Shown: piece by piece, positions 18,184 to 26,141 of the stretch
How positions within the stretch are numbered: position 1 is the first letter of the stretch
How the letters are laid out: every line of letters begins with the position of its first letter
Assembly (NCBI GenBank): GCA_021845985.1
Contig: JAJZES010000039.1
Span: forward strand, 1-64,000
DNA: 64,000 nt
Source: Pseudomonadota bacterium
GTDB lineage: Bacteria > Pseudomonadota > Alphaproteobacteria > Acetobacterales > Acetobacteraceae
Reading direction: 5' to 3'
The notes under the pieces: model-generated
The model's input: only the letters and a program-made list of their open reading frames with translations
Told to the model about the DNA's origin: nothing
Databases searched by the model: none
Program-made: the position numbers and the translations under genes

Positions 18184-18900
18184 TCAAAGCCCCATATAGG
18201 CCTGCTGCACCCGTGGGTCGGCGGCGAGGGTCCTGGCCGGGCCATCGAGCACGAAATTGCCGTGGTCCAGCACATAGGCGCGGTCGGCGACCTCCAGCGC
18301 CTCGACGGTGTTCTGCTCGACCAGCAAGACACTCAGCCCGATGCGGGCGACCAGGGTCTGCACCGCGGCAAGGATGCGCTCGACCATCAGCGGTGACAGG
18401 CCGACGGAGGGTTCGTCGAGCATCATCAGCGCCGGCCGGCTCATGATTGCGCGCGCCACCGCGCACATCTGCCGCTCGCCGCCCGACAGCTTGCCGGCGA
18501 GCTGGAAGCGACGCTCGCCGAGAATCGGGAAGGTCTCCATGACCTCATTCAGCCGGCGCAGCCGCTCCGCCTTGTCGGCGACGGTGAAGCCGCCGAGCAG
18601 CAGATTGTCCTCCACCGTCAGGAACGGGAACAGCCGCCCGCCCTCCGGCACCAGCGCCATGCCGGATGCCGGCCCGCGATGCGCCGGCCGTGCCGTCACA
18701 TCCGCGCCGCGGAACATGATCGTGCCCCCGGTCGGCGGCAGCAGCCCGCTGATCGCGCCGAGCAAGGTTGACTTGCCGGCCCCGTTGGCACCGACGATGG
18801 CGACGATCTCGCCGGCATTGACGTAGAGCGAGACGCCGCGCAGCACCGGCACGGTGCCATAGCCGGCGTGCAGCGCGGTGACCGTCAGCAGCGCACTCAC
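18184..18900 (-). CDS. livF: Branched-chain-type ABC importer ATPase LivF
   Basis: A 238-residue single-domain ATPase: Walker A GANGAGKST, signature LSGGERQMCAVARAI, Walker B MMLDEPSVGLSP and switch region VLLVEQN. The LFPFLTVEDNLLLG and EPSVGLSP features are typical of LivF. Starts at a GTG overlapping the LivG stop by four bases (GTGA). It dimerises with LivG to drive uptake. Last gene of a five-gene reverse operon (livK-H-M-G-F order). Liv-type systems transport amino acids but also aromatic acids, urea and amides; the neighbourhood suggests a non-amino-acid substrate. Confidence 0.92.
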   Translation of the reverse strand: MSALLTVTALHAGYGTVPVLRGVSLYVNAGEIVAIVGANGAGKSTLLGAISGLLPPTGGTIMFRGADVTARPAHRGPASGMALVPEGGRLFPFLTVEDNLLLGGFTVADKAERLRRLNEVMETFPILGERRFQLAGKLSGGERQMCAVARAIMSRPALMMLDEPSVGLSPLMVERILAAVQTLVARIGLSVLLVEQNTVEALEVADRAYVLDHGNFVLDGPARTLAADPRVQQAYMGL

Positions 18901-19619
18901 TGCCGGCTCTTGCCGACATAGGCTTCGACCACCGCCGGGTTGGACAGCACCTCGTCGGCGGTGCCGTGCGCCAGCATCGCCCCGCGGTGCAGGACCAGCA
19001 CCCGGTTGGAGAACTGCCGCACCACCTTGAGGTTGTGCTCGATGACCAGGAAGGTCAGGCCGCCATCGTTCAGCGTCTGCACCAGATGGACCATGTGGCC
19101 GATTTCGGTCGGATTGAGCCCGGCCATCACCTCGTCGAGCAAGACGATGTCGGGCTCCAGCGCCAGCGCCCGCGCCACTTCGAGCCGCCGGCGTTCACTG
19201 AGCGTCAGCAGGCTGCCCTTGACCCCGGCACGGTCCTGCAGGCCGACCAGCTCAAGCGCCGCCATGGCGCGGGCGGCGGCGCCACGCAGGTCGCGATGGT
19301 GCATGAAGCCGCCGATCATGGCGTTTTCGAGCGCGGTGAGGGTGGTCAGCGTCTGGGCGATCTGGAACGTCCGGCCGAAGCCGAGGCGGGCACGGGCCTG
19401 CGGCGGCAGGCGATTGATCTCGGCGCCGCGCAACGCGATCGTGCCGGTGCTCGGCGTCAGTTGGCCGGTGAGCAGGTTGAACAGGGTGGTCTTGCCGGCG
19501 CCGTTCGGGCCGATGATGCTGACCAGCTCGCCCGGCGCGACGTCCATGCTGACGCCGTTCACCGCCAGCAGGCCGCCGAACCGCTTCGACACGCCGCGCA
19601 GCGACAGCAGCGTGCTCAT
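18897..19619 (-). CDS. livG: Branched-chain-type ABC importer ATPase LivG
   Basis: A 240-residue ATPase with Walker A GPNGAGKTT, the LivG feature FGRTFQIAQTLTTLTALENAMIG (read in parts), Walker B IVLLDEVMAGLNPTE and switch His in FLVIEHNL. The signature is non-standard (LTLSERRRLEVARALA in place of LSGGQ-like), and Walker B ends in EV rather than EP; both occur together in a known LivG subgroup and need not mean loss of function. The ATG at 19619 overlaps the LivM stop (ATGA). Because signature and Walker A of opposing subunits form each ATP site, the LivF signature and LivG Walker A site is probably the more canonical one. Confidence 0.9.
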   Translation of the reverse strand: MSTLLSLRGVSKRFGGLLAVNGVSMDVAPGELVSIIGPNGAGKTTLFNLLTGQLTPSTGTIALRGAEINRLPPQARARLGFGRTFQIAQTLTTLTALENAMIGGFMHHRDLRGAAARAMAALELVGLQDRAGVKGSLLTLSERRRLEVARALALEPDIVLLDEVMAGLNPTEIGHMVHLVQTLNDGGLTFLVIEHNLKVVRQFSNRVLVLHRGAMLAHGTADEVLSNPAVVEAYVGKSRQ

Positions 19620-20635
19620 GCGGCTGCCGCGCCGCGGCGGCCAGGGCGGCGGGCGAGCAGGCGGTCGAGGGCGCCGGCCAGCCCCTGCCGAAAGAACAGC
19701 GCGGCCAGCACCAGCACGGCACCGAGCACGATCAGGTTGGCCCCCGGCACGTACGCGCCCACCGAGGCGCGCAGCCAGGCCTCCAGCGGCACCACCAGCA
19801 ACGCCCCGAGCAGCGGGCCATAGCCGGTGCCGACGCCGCCGATCAGGGCGATCAGGGCGAACCGCACGCCGACATCCGACAGCGTCAGCAGCGTCGGCGG
19901 ATCGACGACGCGGACATACATCATGAACACGCTGCCGCCGATCGCGGTCAGCCCGCCGCTGATGGCGAACCCCAGCAGCTTGGTGCGCAGCACGTCGATG
20001 CCCGATGCCTGCGCCGCCGCTTCGTTGTCGCGCACCGCCTGGAGATAATAGCCGAGCCGGCTGCGCAGCAGGAGCAGGCTGGCGGCGAGGCAGCAGCACA
20101 GGAAGCCGAGCATGATCCAGGCGTAGGCGATGCGGCCGGGGAAGATCATGTTCAGCCAACCGGCATGGTACGGCACCCGGATGCCCTGGGCGCCGCCGGT
20201 GACGCTGTCGAAGTAGTTGGCGAGCACGTAGGCGACTTCGCTGAACGTCATGGTGGCGATGGCGAAGAACGGACCGCGCAGGCGGAAGGCCGGCCAGGAG
20301 ATGGCGAGCGCGGTGACGGCGCCGAGCACAGCGGCCGGCGCCAGCGACAGCCAGGGCGACAGCCCGAGATGCACCACGCCGTTGGCGGTCAGATACGCGC
20401 CCTCGGCGAAGAACACGCCGTGACAGAGCGAGAACTGGCCGCCGAAACCGCCGATGACGTTCCAGGCGGTGGCAAGCCCGGCCATCAGGAACGTCGTGGC
20501 GAGAATGTTGAGGGCGAAATTGTCGCCGGCCATCAGCAGCACGGCGCCGCCCAGCACCGCCGCCACGCCGGCCAGCAGCGGCAACTCGTCGGTGAAGCAG
20601 CGCACGCGGGCCGCTTTCGCCGGGACCTCCGACAC
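19616..20635 (-). CDS. livM: Branched-chain-type ABC importer permease LivM
   Basis: About 339 residues with nine or so hydrophobic segments. Family motifs include AWNVIGGFGGQFSLCHGVFF (N-terminal third), RDNEAAAQASGID (cytoplasmic coupling loop) and the LIALIGGVGTGYGPLLGA glycine-rich region. A GTG at 20653 also opens the frame, but the GTG at 20635 is preceded at six bases by AGGAG, so I use it; this also removes an overlap with livH. Pairs with LivH as the heterodimeric channel. Confidence 0.9.
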   Translation of the reverse strand: MSEVPAKAARVRCFTDELPLLAGVAAVLGGAVLLMAGDNFALNILATTFLMAGLATAWNVIGGFGGQFSLCHGVFFAEGAYLTANGVVHLGLSPWLSLAPAAVLGAVTALAISWPAFRLRGPFFAIATMTFSEVAYVLANYFDSVTGGAQGIRVPYHAGWLNMIFPGRIAYAWIMLGFLCCCLAASLLLLRSRLGYYLQAVRDNEAAAQASGIDVLRTKLLGFAISGGLTAIGGSVFMMYVRVVDPPTLLTLSDVGVRFALIALIGGVGTGYGPLLGALLVVPLEAWLRASVGAYVPGANLIVLGAVLVLAALFFRQGLAGALDRLLARRPGRRGAAAA

Positions 20636-20639
20636 CGCT

Positions 20640-21530
20640 TCACTCCTGGACACGCAGCCCGACCTCCTCCGCGCCGACCACGCCGAACAGCCCGGTCGGG
20701 CGCACCACCAGGACCAGGATGAAGATCGCGAACCACACCGCCTGCTTCAGCGCCGGGTCGAGATAAAACCCGGCCAGCGCCTCGGTCAGGCCGATCAGAA
20801 AGCCGCCGATATAGGCGCCCCAAACGCTGCCCAGCCCGCCGAGCACCACCACCGCGAACGCCGGCAGGATGAAATTGCCGCCGATCTGCGGCGTCAGGGT
20901 GAAGATCGGCGTCAGCAGCGCGCCGGCCACCCCAGCCAATCCGGCGCCGAAGCCGAAGGTCAGCATGTAGGTGCGCTCGACATCAATCCCCATCAGCCGC
21001 GCCGCCCGGCGGTCCTGCGCCACGGCGCGGACCGCCTTGCCGGTCATTGTGGTGTGCAGCGCCCATTGCAGCCCGACGGCGACGACGGTGACCGCCAGCA
21101 GCGCGACCACCCGCGCCACGCTGACCTGCAGCGGCCCGACGGCGATCGTCAGCCCCGAAGCCGGCGTGCGAATGCTGACCGCGGTTCCGCCGGTGACCGC
21201 CAGAACGACGTTCTGCAGCAGCATCAGCATGCCGAACGTGGCGAAAATCTGCATCATCGGCTCGTTCTGCAGCGGCTGCAGGATGAAGCGCTGCACCGCC
21301 ATGCCGAACACGAACAGCAGCGGGAACACCAGCAGCATTCCCAGATACGGGTCGAGATGCAGAAGCGTATAGGCGACCACGGTCGCATACATGCCGAGCA
21401 TGACGAACTCGCCCTGGGCGAAGTTGACCACCCGGATCACGCCGAAAATCAGGTTCAGCCCGATCGCCACCAGGCTGTAAATCCCGCCCAGCAGCACTCC
21501 GGCCAGCAAGACCCCGGCGAAGCTGGCCAT
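20640..21530 (-). CDS. livH: Branched-chain-type ABC importer permease LivH
   Basis: A 296-residue permease with the classic LivH N-terminus (GIYSLVAIGLNLIFGVIRVVNFAQGEF, read in parts), the AVAQDRRAARLMGID coupling loop and a final VRPTGLFGVVGAEEV tail. About eight hydrophobic segments. It lies ten bases after the binding-protein gene and four bases before livM, in one reverse operon. Confidence 0.92.
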   Translation of the reverse strand: MASFAGVLLAGVLLGGIYSLVAIGLNLIFGVIRVVNFAQGEFVMLGMYATVVAYTLLHLDPYLGMLLVFPLLFVFGMAVQRFILQPLQNEPMMQIFATFGMLMLLQNVVLAVTGGTAVSIRTPASGLTIAVGPLQVSVARVVALLAVTVVAVGLQWALHTTMTGKAVRAVAQDRRAARLMGIDVERTYMLTFGFGAGLAGVAGALLTPIFTLTPQIGGNFILPAFAVVVLGGLGSVWGAYIGGFLIGLTEALAGFYLDPALKQAVWFAIFILVLVVRPTGLFGVVGAEEVGLRVQE

Positions 21531-21540
21531 GCCGTTCGTT

Positions 21541-22746
21541 TCAGCTTCGCGCCAGAGCGACCAGTTTGCCGCCGAGCGGCACCGCCGGCTCTGGATAGAC
21601 GGTCACCACGACGCCGTTCTGCCACTGGCCGACGATCGGCTTGGCGCGGGTGTTTTGCATCGTGTCGTCGAACTTGACACCGAAGCCGTTCGGATAGCTG
21701 CCGAGCGGCTTGTCCATCGTCGCCGCGGCCTGCCGCACTTTCGGGTGGTCGGTCGCGCCGGCCAACGCGATTGCGTCGAACAGGATCAGTGCGCCGGTAT
21801 AGGCGGTGAAGTTCTGCGGCGCGATCGGGTCGCGGTTGAACGCCTTGCGGTAGGCGGCGAGATATTCGGCGCCGCCGGGTCCATAGGACGGGTTGATGTC
21901 GGCGCGCGGGAAGGTCGCCACCAGGATGCCCTCAAGATACTCCTTGCCGAGCGAATCGCGGGTCTCGAACGTGTCGGCCGAGCCGGTGACCACGATCGCC
22001 TTCGGCTTGAACCCCTGATCGCGCGCCGTGCGCAGCATCAGATTGGTGTCGGCGGTGTAGCCGGTGTTGAGCCAGACGTCAGGACTGGCGTTCCTGGCGC
22101 GCAGGATGATGTCGGTCTGATCGATCGACCTGGCGCTGTACGGGTTCGGGCCGATCACCTGTACGCCGGCCTTGCGCAGCAGCGCCACCTGGTCCTTGCC
22201 GATCGTCGTGCCGTAGATCGAGTCCTCGTGCTGCACCCAGACCTTGAGGTCCTTCGGCGCCACGCCGAGGCTCTTGGCGGCGACGTCGGTGATCGCCTGG
22301 ACCGAGACCCTGGCGAAGTCGGTCGAGTCCGGGCCGGAGCGGATGAAGTTCGGCAGCCCCCTGGCGGTGAGCTGGGTGGCCAGCGCGTTGGTCTCCCAGT
22401 AAAGCTTGTCGTTGTTCAGCGCCGCCTCGCTCGCGGCGTCGGAAATGGCGCTGATGAAGGTGCCGATGAAGGCATCGACGGTGCCGGAGAGCTGCTCGAC
22501 GGCGGCCATGCCCTCCTGCGGGGTGGCGGCGTTGCCGCGGACGATGACGATCTGGCGCCCGAGCACGCCACCGCTGGCGTTGCGCATCGCCGCGGCGAGC
22601 TCGTATCCGCGCGTCGTCTCGTCGCCGTAGAGGGCGGGACCACCGCTGTACGGGTTGATCGCGCCGATGCGGATCGGGTTCGCCGCGCGGGCCTGGGTGA
22701 CCAGCCCGGCCGCCATCGTCCCCGCCAAGAACACGCGACGCTTCAT
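21541..22746 (-). CDS. Liv-type periplasmic substrate-binding protein
   Basis: A 401-residue Peripla_BP_6 (LivK-like) protein. Signal peptide MKRRVFLAGTMAAGLVTQARA; its RR-containing start and modest hydrophobicity leave Tat export possible, though no strict SRRxFLK motif is present. The mature chain starts NPIRIGAINPYSGGPALYGD, the usual opening of this family. First gene of the Liv operon. A LysR-type box (22825-22843) sits 79 bases upstream of the ATG, tying it to the neighbouring catabolic genes. The ligand is unknown; Liv-type proteins near aldolase and monooxygenase genes often bind aromatic or organic acids. Confidence 0.88.
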   Translation of the reverse strand: MKRRVFLAGTMAAGLVTQARAANPIRIGAINPYSGGPALYGDETTRGYELAAAMRNASGGVLGRQIVIVRGNAATPQEGMAAVEQLSGTVDAFIGTFISAISDAASEAALNNDKLYWETNALATQLTARGLPNFIRSGPDSTDFARVSVQAITDVAAKSLGVAPKDLKVWVQHEDSIYGTTIGKDQVALLRKAGVQVIGPNPYSARSIDQTDIILRARNASPDVWLNTGYTADTNLMLRTARDQGFKPKAIVVTGSADTFETRDSLGKEYLEGILVATFPRADINPSYGPGGAEYLAAYRKAFNRDPIAPQNFTAYTGALILFDAIALAGATDHPKVRQAAATMDKPLGSYPNGFGVKFDDTMQNTRAKPIVGQWQNGVVVTVYPEPAVPLGGKLVALARS

Positions 22747-22824
22747 ACCGGCTCCTCCCAGAGCATACTTGTTCCGAGCCTAGTGGCCGCCGCCGGGGCC
22801 GTCGAATAAACCTGCCGACGTTGC

Positions 22825-22843
22825 CCATAACCGTAGCTGATGG
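22825..22843 (-). promoter_or_regulatory. Predicted LysR operator A (Liv importer operon)
   Basis: Read in the direction of the importer operon the site is CCATCAGCTACGGTTATGG: CCAT and ATGG arms enclosing a T-N11-A LysR box, 79 bases upstream of the binding-protein ATG. It matches three other sites in this cluster at ten fixed positions (nCAT-N-A-N7-TTATGG). It ends next to the palindrome TGGCCTAGGCCA (22841-22852), which spans the aldolase stop codon. Confidence 0.6.
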
Positions 22844-22844
22844 C

Positions 22845-23648
22845 CTAGGCCACGGTGATCGCCCGCACCTCTTTCGCCCGCGCCGCCCCGGCGCTCAGGA
22901 TAAAGCTGAGATCGGCGCCCGACGACACATAGCGGGCGCCGGCGCGGACAAACTCCTCGATCAGCCGCGGCCGGCTCGCCAGTCCGCCGATCCCGGTCGC
23001 CTTGCCGTGCCTGCCGCAGGCCTCGATCACCCGCGCGTAGGCGTCCTTGATCTTCTGGTGCTCGAACTGCCCGTCGATCCCCAGCTCGGCGCACAGGTCG
23101 TTGGTGCCGATCATGACGATATCGACGCCCTCGACGCCGGCGATCTCGTCCGCCCGGGCCAGCGCGTCCGGGGTCTCGATCATCGCCACCACCGTCGTTT
23201 CGCGGTTCATCACGCTGCGCGCCTCGGCCAACGGCCAGTTGCGGAAGCGCAGTTGAGGCGTGCCGATCGACACCGACCGGCCGCCGAGCGGCGGGAATTT
23301 GGCGTGGCGCACCACCGCTTCGGCGTCGGCGGCGCTGCCGACATGCGGCACGATGACGCCCATGGCGCCGCCGTCCAGCACCCGGCTGACCCATTCCGGC
23401 TGATGGCCCGGCACGCGCACGAACGGCGTCACGCCGACAGCAAGCGCGGCGATGCAGATCTGCGACGTGGTCTGCAGCGAAAAGGCGCTGTGCTCAAGAT
23501 CGACATAGAGCGAGTCGAAGCCGCAGGTCTTGGCGATGGTCGCAATCTCGATCGAGTGGACCAGCCGCACGATCATCGACACCGCGACCTCGCCCGCCGC
23601 GATCCGCTGCCGCACGCGGTTCTGCACCAGTTGCTCAAGCTCGCTCAT
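22845..23648 (-). CDS. HpcH/HpaI-family aldolase
   Basis: A 267-residue class II (metal-dependent) pyruvate-type aldolase of the HpcH/HpaI group. Motifs: FDSLYVDLEHSAFS (strand with the conserved D-x-E-H), PFVRVPGH, MIETPDALARADEIAGVEGVD (metal-binding Glu) and GTNDLC. This family cleaves 4-hydroxy-2-oxo acids such as 2,4-dihydroxyhept-2-enedioate to pyruvate plus an aldehyde, or acts on malyl/citramalyl-type substrates. The ATG at 23648 is used; an in-frame TTG at 23663 is possible. The upstream LysR box overlapping the lysR stop codon implies its own promoter. Probably performs a C-C cleavage late in the pathway encoded by this cluster. Confidence 0.85.
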   Translation of the reverse strand: MSELEQLVQNRVRQRIAAGEVAVSMIVRLVHSIEIATIAKTCGFDSLYVDLEHSAFSLQTTSQICIAALAVGVTPFVRVPGHQPEWVSRVLDGGAMGVIVPHVGSAADAEAVVRHAKFPPLGGRSVSIGTPQLRFRNWPLAEARSVMNRETTVVAMIETPDALARADEIAGVEGVDIVMIGTNDLCAELGIDGQFEHQKIKDAYARVIEACGRHGKATGIGGLASRPRLIEEFVRAGARYVSSGADLSFILSAGAARAKEVRAITVA

Positions 23649-23721
23649 GCCCCACCCCGACAACCTGCCCCGAAGGCTAGCGGGGGTCCGCCCGGCCGGA
23701 CAGCAATGCTTCCCGCGCCGC

Positions 23722-23740
23722 CCATAAACCTAGCTGATGG
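23722..23740 (-). promoter_or_regulatory. Predicted LysR operator B (aldolase gene)
   Basis: In gene direction CCATCAGCTAGGTTTATGG, 17 of 19 bases identical to operator A, located 74 bases upstream of the aldolase ATG and overlapping the last codons and stop codon of lysR. The T-N11-A spacing is kept. Confidence 0.6.
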
Positions 23741-24644
23741 CCTGCATCCAGGAGGTCTCGTCCATGCGCGCGAAATGGCTGCGGATCAGCTCGACCAGCT
23801 TGCTGCTGGTCTTCGCCGGCGGCCGGCCGATCGGGAGAACCAGCAGCGTGCGAACCTCGATCCGCGGGCTGATCGGGCGCGCCACCAGGCACGGGGTGTT
23901 GGCCATGCCGAGCAACTGCGGCTCGACCAGCGCGATCCCGGCGCCCTGCGCGGCCAGCATGAAGGCGGTCATCGAGTAGTTCACCTGGATGCGGCGGTTC
24001 AGCTCGATGCGGGCGTGCTGGAACGCCTCCTCGACCGGTTTGCCGATCGCGGTGTGGGAGGCATAGGTGATGATCTCCTGGCCGGCCAGCGCCTCGATCG
24101 GCACGACGCTGAGCCGGGCGAGCGGGTGGCTGCGCGGCAGGATCGCGGCGATGGGGGAGAGCTTGAGTTCCTCGGTCTCGATCGCCGGGTCGCGGGCCGG
24201 GGCGAAGCAGAGGCCGAAATCTGACTCGCGGCGGGCGACCCGGTCGATCACCTGGAAGCTCGGCAGAGCATGGATGGCGACGCGGACGCCGGGCCGGGTG
24301 CTGACGAACTCGGCGACGGCGGAGGCGAGCGGGCCGTTGGCGGCGGAGAAGGTGGCGGCGACGGTGATCTGGCCGAGCCGGCCGCCGACGAGGTCCTGGG
24401 TGATGCGGGTGACCGTCTCCACCCGCTGAAAGATGTTGGCGATGTCGGGGTAGATGGCGTGCGCCTCGGGCGTCGGATGCAGCCGGCCGCCGGTGCGGTC
24501 GAACAGCTTGACCCGTAACTGCGACTCGCAGTGCCGCAGCACCGTGCTGACCGCCGGCTGGGTGACGTTGAGCAGCCGCGCCGCCCCGGTCACCGAGCCT
24601 GCCCGCATGATCGCGTGAAACACCTCCATCTGCCGCAGGTTCAT
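23730..24644 (-). CDS. LysR-type transcriptional regulator of the catabolic cluster
   Basis: A 304-residue LysR regulator. N-terminal winged helix: MNLRQMEVFHAIMRAGSVTG, then AARLLNVTQPAVSTVLRHCE as the recognition helix region; effector-binding domain from about residue 90. The ATG at 24644 has GGAGG nine bases upstream. It is divergent from the flavin-monooxygenase operon, and four near-identical T-N11-A boxes surround it and the cluster, so it is the likely activator (with a pathway intermediate or the transported compound as co-inducer). Operator C lies 17-35 bases upstream of its own ATG, suggesting autorepression. Confidence 0.92.
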   Translation of the reverse strand: MNLRQMEVFHAIMRAGSVTGAARLLNVTQPAVSTVLRHCESQLRVKLFDRTGGRLHPTPEAHAIYPDIANIFQRVETVTRITQDLVGGRLGQITVAATFSAANGPLASAVAEFVSTRPGVRVAIHALPSFQVIDRVARRESDFGLCFAPARDPAIETEELKLSPIAAILPRSHPLARLSVVPIEALAGQEIITYASHTAIGKPVEEAFQHARIELNRRIQVNYSMTAFMLAAQGAGIALVEPQLLGMANTPCLVARPISPRIEVRTLLVLPIGRPPAKTSSKLVELIRSHFARMDETSWMQAIS

Positions 24645-24660
24645 GCCTGCCCGCCTCCGC

Positions 24661-24679
24661 CCATGAACAGGGCTTATGG
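24661..24679 (+). promoter_or_regulatory. Predicted LysR operator C (lysR / monooxygenase divergent promoter)
   Basis: CCATGAACAGGGCTTATGG lies 77 bases upstream of the chosen monooxygenase ATG (24756) and 17 bases upstream of the lysR ATG. CCAT and ATGG arms and the T-N11-A spacing match the other three sites, with the TTATGG end facing the monooxygenase gene. Confidence 0.6.
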
Positions 24680-24701
24680 ACCGCCCCTCGGCTTTCAATA
24701 C

Positions 24702-24733
24702 GCGTCGGACATAGCGGATGCTATGTCCGACGC
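24702..24733. repeat. Perfect 14-bp inverted repeat in the monooxygenase leader
   Basis: GCGTCGGACATAGC (24702-24715) and GCTATGTCCGACGC (24720-24733) are exact reverse complements separated by GGAT. It sits between operator C and the ribosome binding site of the monooxygenase gene. As RNA it would be a stable 14-bp hairpin in the 5' leader; as DNA it could be a second operator. No U-tract follows, so it is not a classical terminator. Confidence 0.8.
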
Positions 24734-24755
24734 AGAGAACAGCCAGGGGACGGCC

Positions 24756-26141
24756 ATGCCGCGCGCGGACAAGATGCATCTCGGCGTTTTCTATTGGCCC
24801 GGCGGCCACCACGTCGCCGGCTGGCGGCACCCCGCGGCGGAGACGGACAGCCCGTTCAACTACCGCCGCTGCGTCGAACTGGCGCAACTCGCCGAACGCG
24901 GCAAGTTCGACCTGTTCTTCCTGGCCGACCTCGTGGGCATCAGGCCGAGCAAGATCGAGGCGCAGGCCAACGCCTCGCGCGCCGTTTACTTCGAGCCGCT
25001 GACCCTGCTCGCGGCGCTGTCAACCGCGACCGACCGGGTCGGGCTGGTCGCCACCGCGACCACCACCTACAACGAACCCTATCATCTGGCGCGCAAGTTC
25101 GCCTCGCTCGACCTGATCAACGACGGGCGGACCGGCTGGAATCTGGTCACCAGCCACAACCAGGCGGAAGCCGCCAACTTCAACCGCGACACCCACATGG
25201 CGCACGCCGACCGCTATGAGCGGGCGGAGGAGTTCGTCGAGATCGTCAAGGGGCTTTGGGACTCCTGGGACGACGGCGCGATCGTCATGGACAAGGAATC
25301 CGGGCGCTACTTCGACCATAACGGTCTGCACTTCCTCAACCACCGCGGCAAGCATTTCCTGGTCCGCGGCCCGCTCAACGTGCCGCGCTCGCCGCAGGGC
25401 CACCCGGTGATCGTCCAGGCCGGTTCCTCCGGGCCCGGACGCGAGCTTGCGGCGCGGACCGCCGAGGTGATCTTCACCGCCGCCGAGACGCTGAAAGACG
25501 GTCAGGCCTTCTACGCCGACGTGAAGCAGCGCATGCAGAAATATGGCCGCGCGCCGAACGAGGTCGCCATCATGCCCGGATTGTTCCCGGTGATCGGCAA
25601 CACCGAGGCCGAGGCGCGGGCGAAATACGACTACCTGCAAACCCTGGTGCAGCCCGATGTCGGCCTGTTCCTGCTCGAACACCTGCTCGGGCGCGACCTG
25701 TCGATGTATGCGCTCGACGAGCCGCTGCCGGATCTGCCCGAGCATGACGGCGCCAAGGGCCGCACCGAGGTCATCCTGCGCCAGGCCCGGCGCGACAACC
25801 TGACGCTGCGCCAGCTCTATTTGCAGGTCGCCGTGGCGCGCGGCCACAACATCGTCATCGGCACGCCGGCCCGCATCGCCGACGTCATGGAGGAGTGGTT
25901 CGAGGGCCACGCCGCCGACGGCTTCAACGTGCTGCCGCCGGTGTTCCCGACCGGGCTGGAGGAGTTCGTCGAGCTGGTCGTCCCCGAGCTGCAGCGCCGC
26001 GGCCTGTTCCGTACGGAGTACGAAGGCAAGACCCTGCGCCAGCATCTCGGCCTGCCCTACCCGAAATCCCGCCACACCACGGCCGCCGCCGACAGCGTCA
26101 GCCTCGCCGCGGCCGAAGACGCCGAGGTGGATGCAGCATGA
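24756..26141 (+). CDS. NtaA/SnaA/DszA-type FMNH2-dependent monooxygenase
   Basis: About 461 residues, matching the nitrilotriacetate monooxygenase component A branch of the bacterial luciferase-like superfamily. Features: MHLGVFYWPGGHHVAGWRHP at the N-terminus, NYRRCVELAQLAERGKFDLFFLADL (read in parts), WNLVTSHNQAEAANFNRD and PVIVQAGSSGPGRELAA. Such enzymes need a separate flavin reductase, which is not encoded nearby. They cleave C-N or C-S bonds by oxygenation (chelators, sulfones, sulfonates). An ATG at 24723 also fits, but it lies inside the inverted repeat and has a poor ribosome site, whereas 24756 follows AGGGGA and keeps the 77-base distance to operator C. First gene of a forward operon; overlaps the next gene (ATGA). 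Confidence 0.88.
   Translation: MPRADKMHLGVFYWPGGHHVAGWRHPAAETDSPFNYRRCVELAQLAERGKFDLFFLADLVGIRPSKIEAQANASRAVYFEPLTLLAALSTATDRVGLVATATTTYNEPYHLARKFASLDLINDGRTGWNLVTSHNQAEAANFNRDTHMAHADRYERAEEFVEIVKGLWDSWDDGAIVMDKESGRYFDHNGLHFLNHRGKHFLVRGPLNVPRSPQGHPVIVQAGSSGPGRELAARTAEVIFTAAETLKDGQAFYADVKQRMQKYGRAPNEVAIMPGLFPVIGNTEAEARAKYDYLQTLVQPDVGLFLLEHLLGRDLSMYALDEPLPDLPEHDGAKGRTEVILRQARRDNLTLRQLYLQVAVARGHNIVIGTPARIADVMEEWFEGHAADGFNVLPPVFPTGLEEFVELVVPELQRRGLFRTEYEGKTLRQHLGLPYPKSRHTTAAADSVSLAAAEDAEVDAA

Noticed and set aside
22841..22852. TGGCCTAGGCCA palindrome as an independent operator
   Set aside because: It spans the aldolase stop codon and overlaps operator A; a chance GC-rich palindrome is as likely, so it is only mentioned with operator A.
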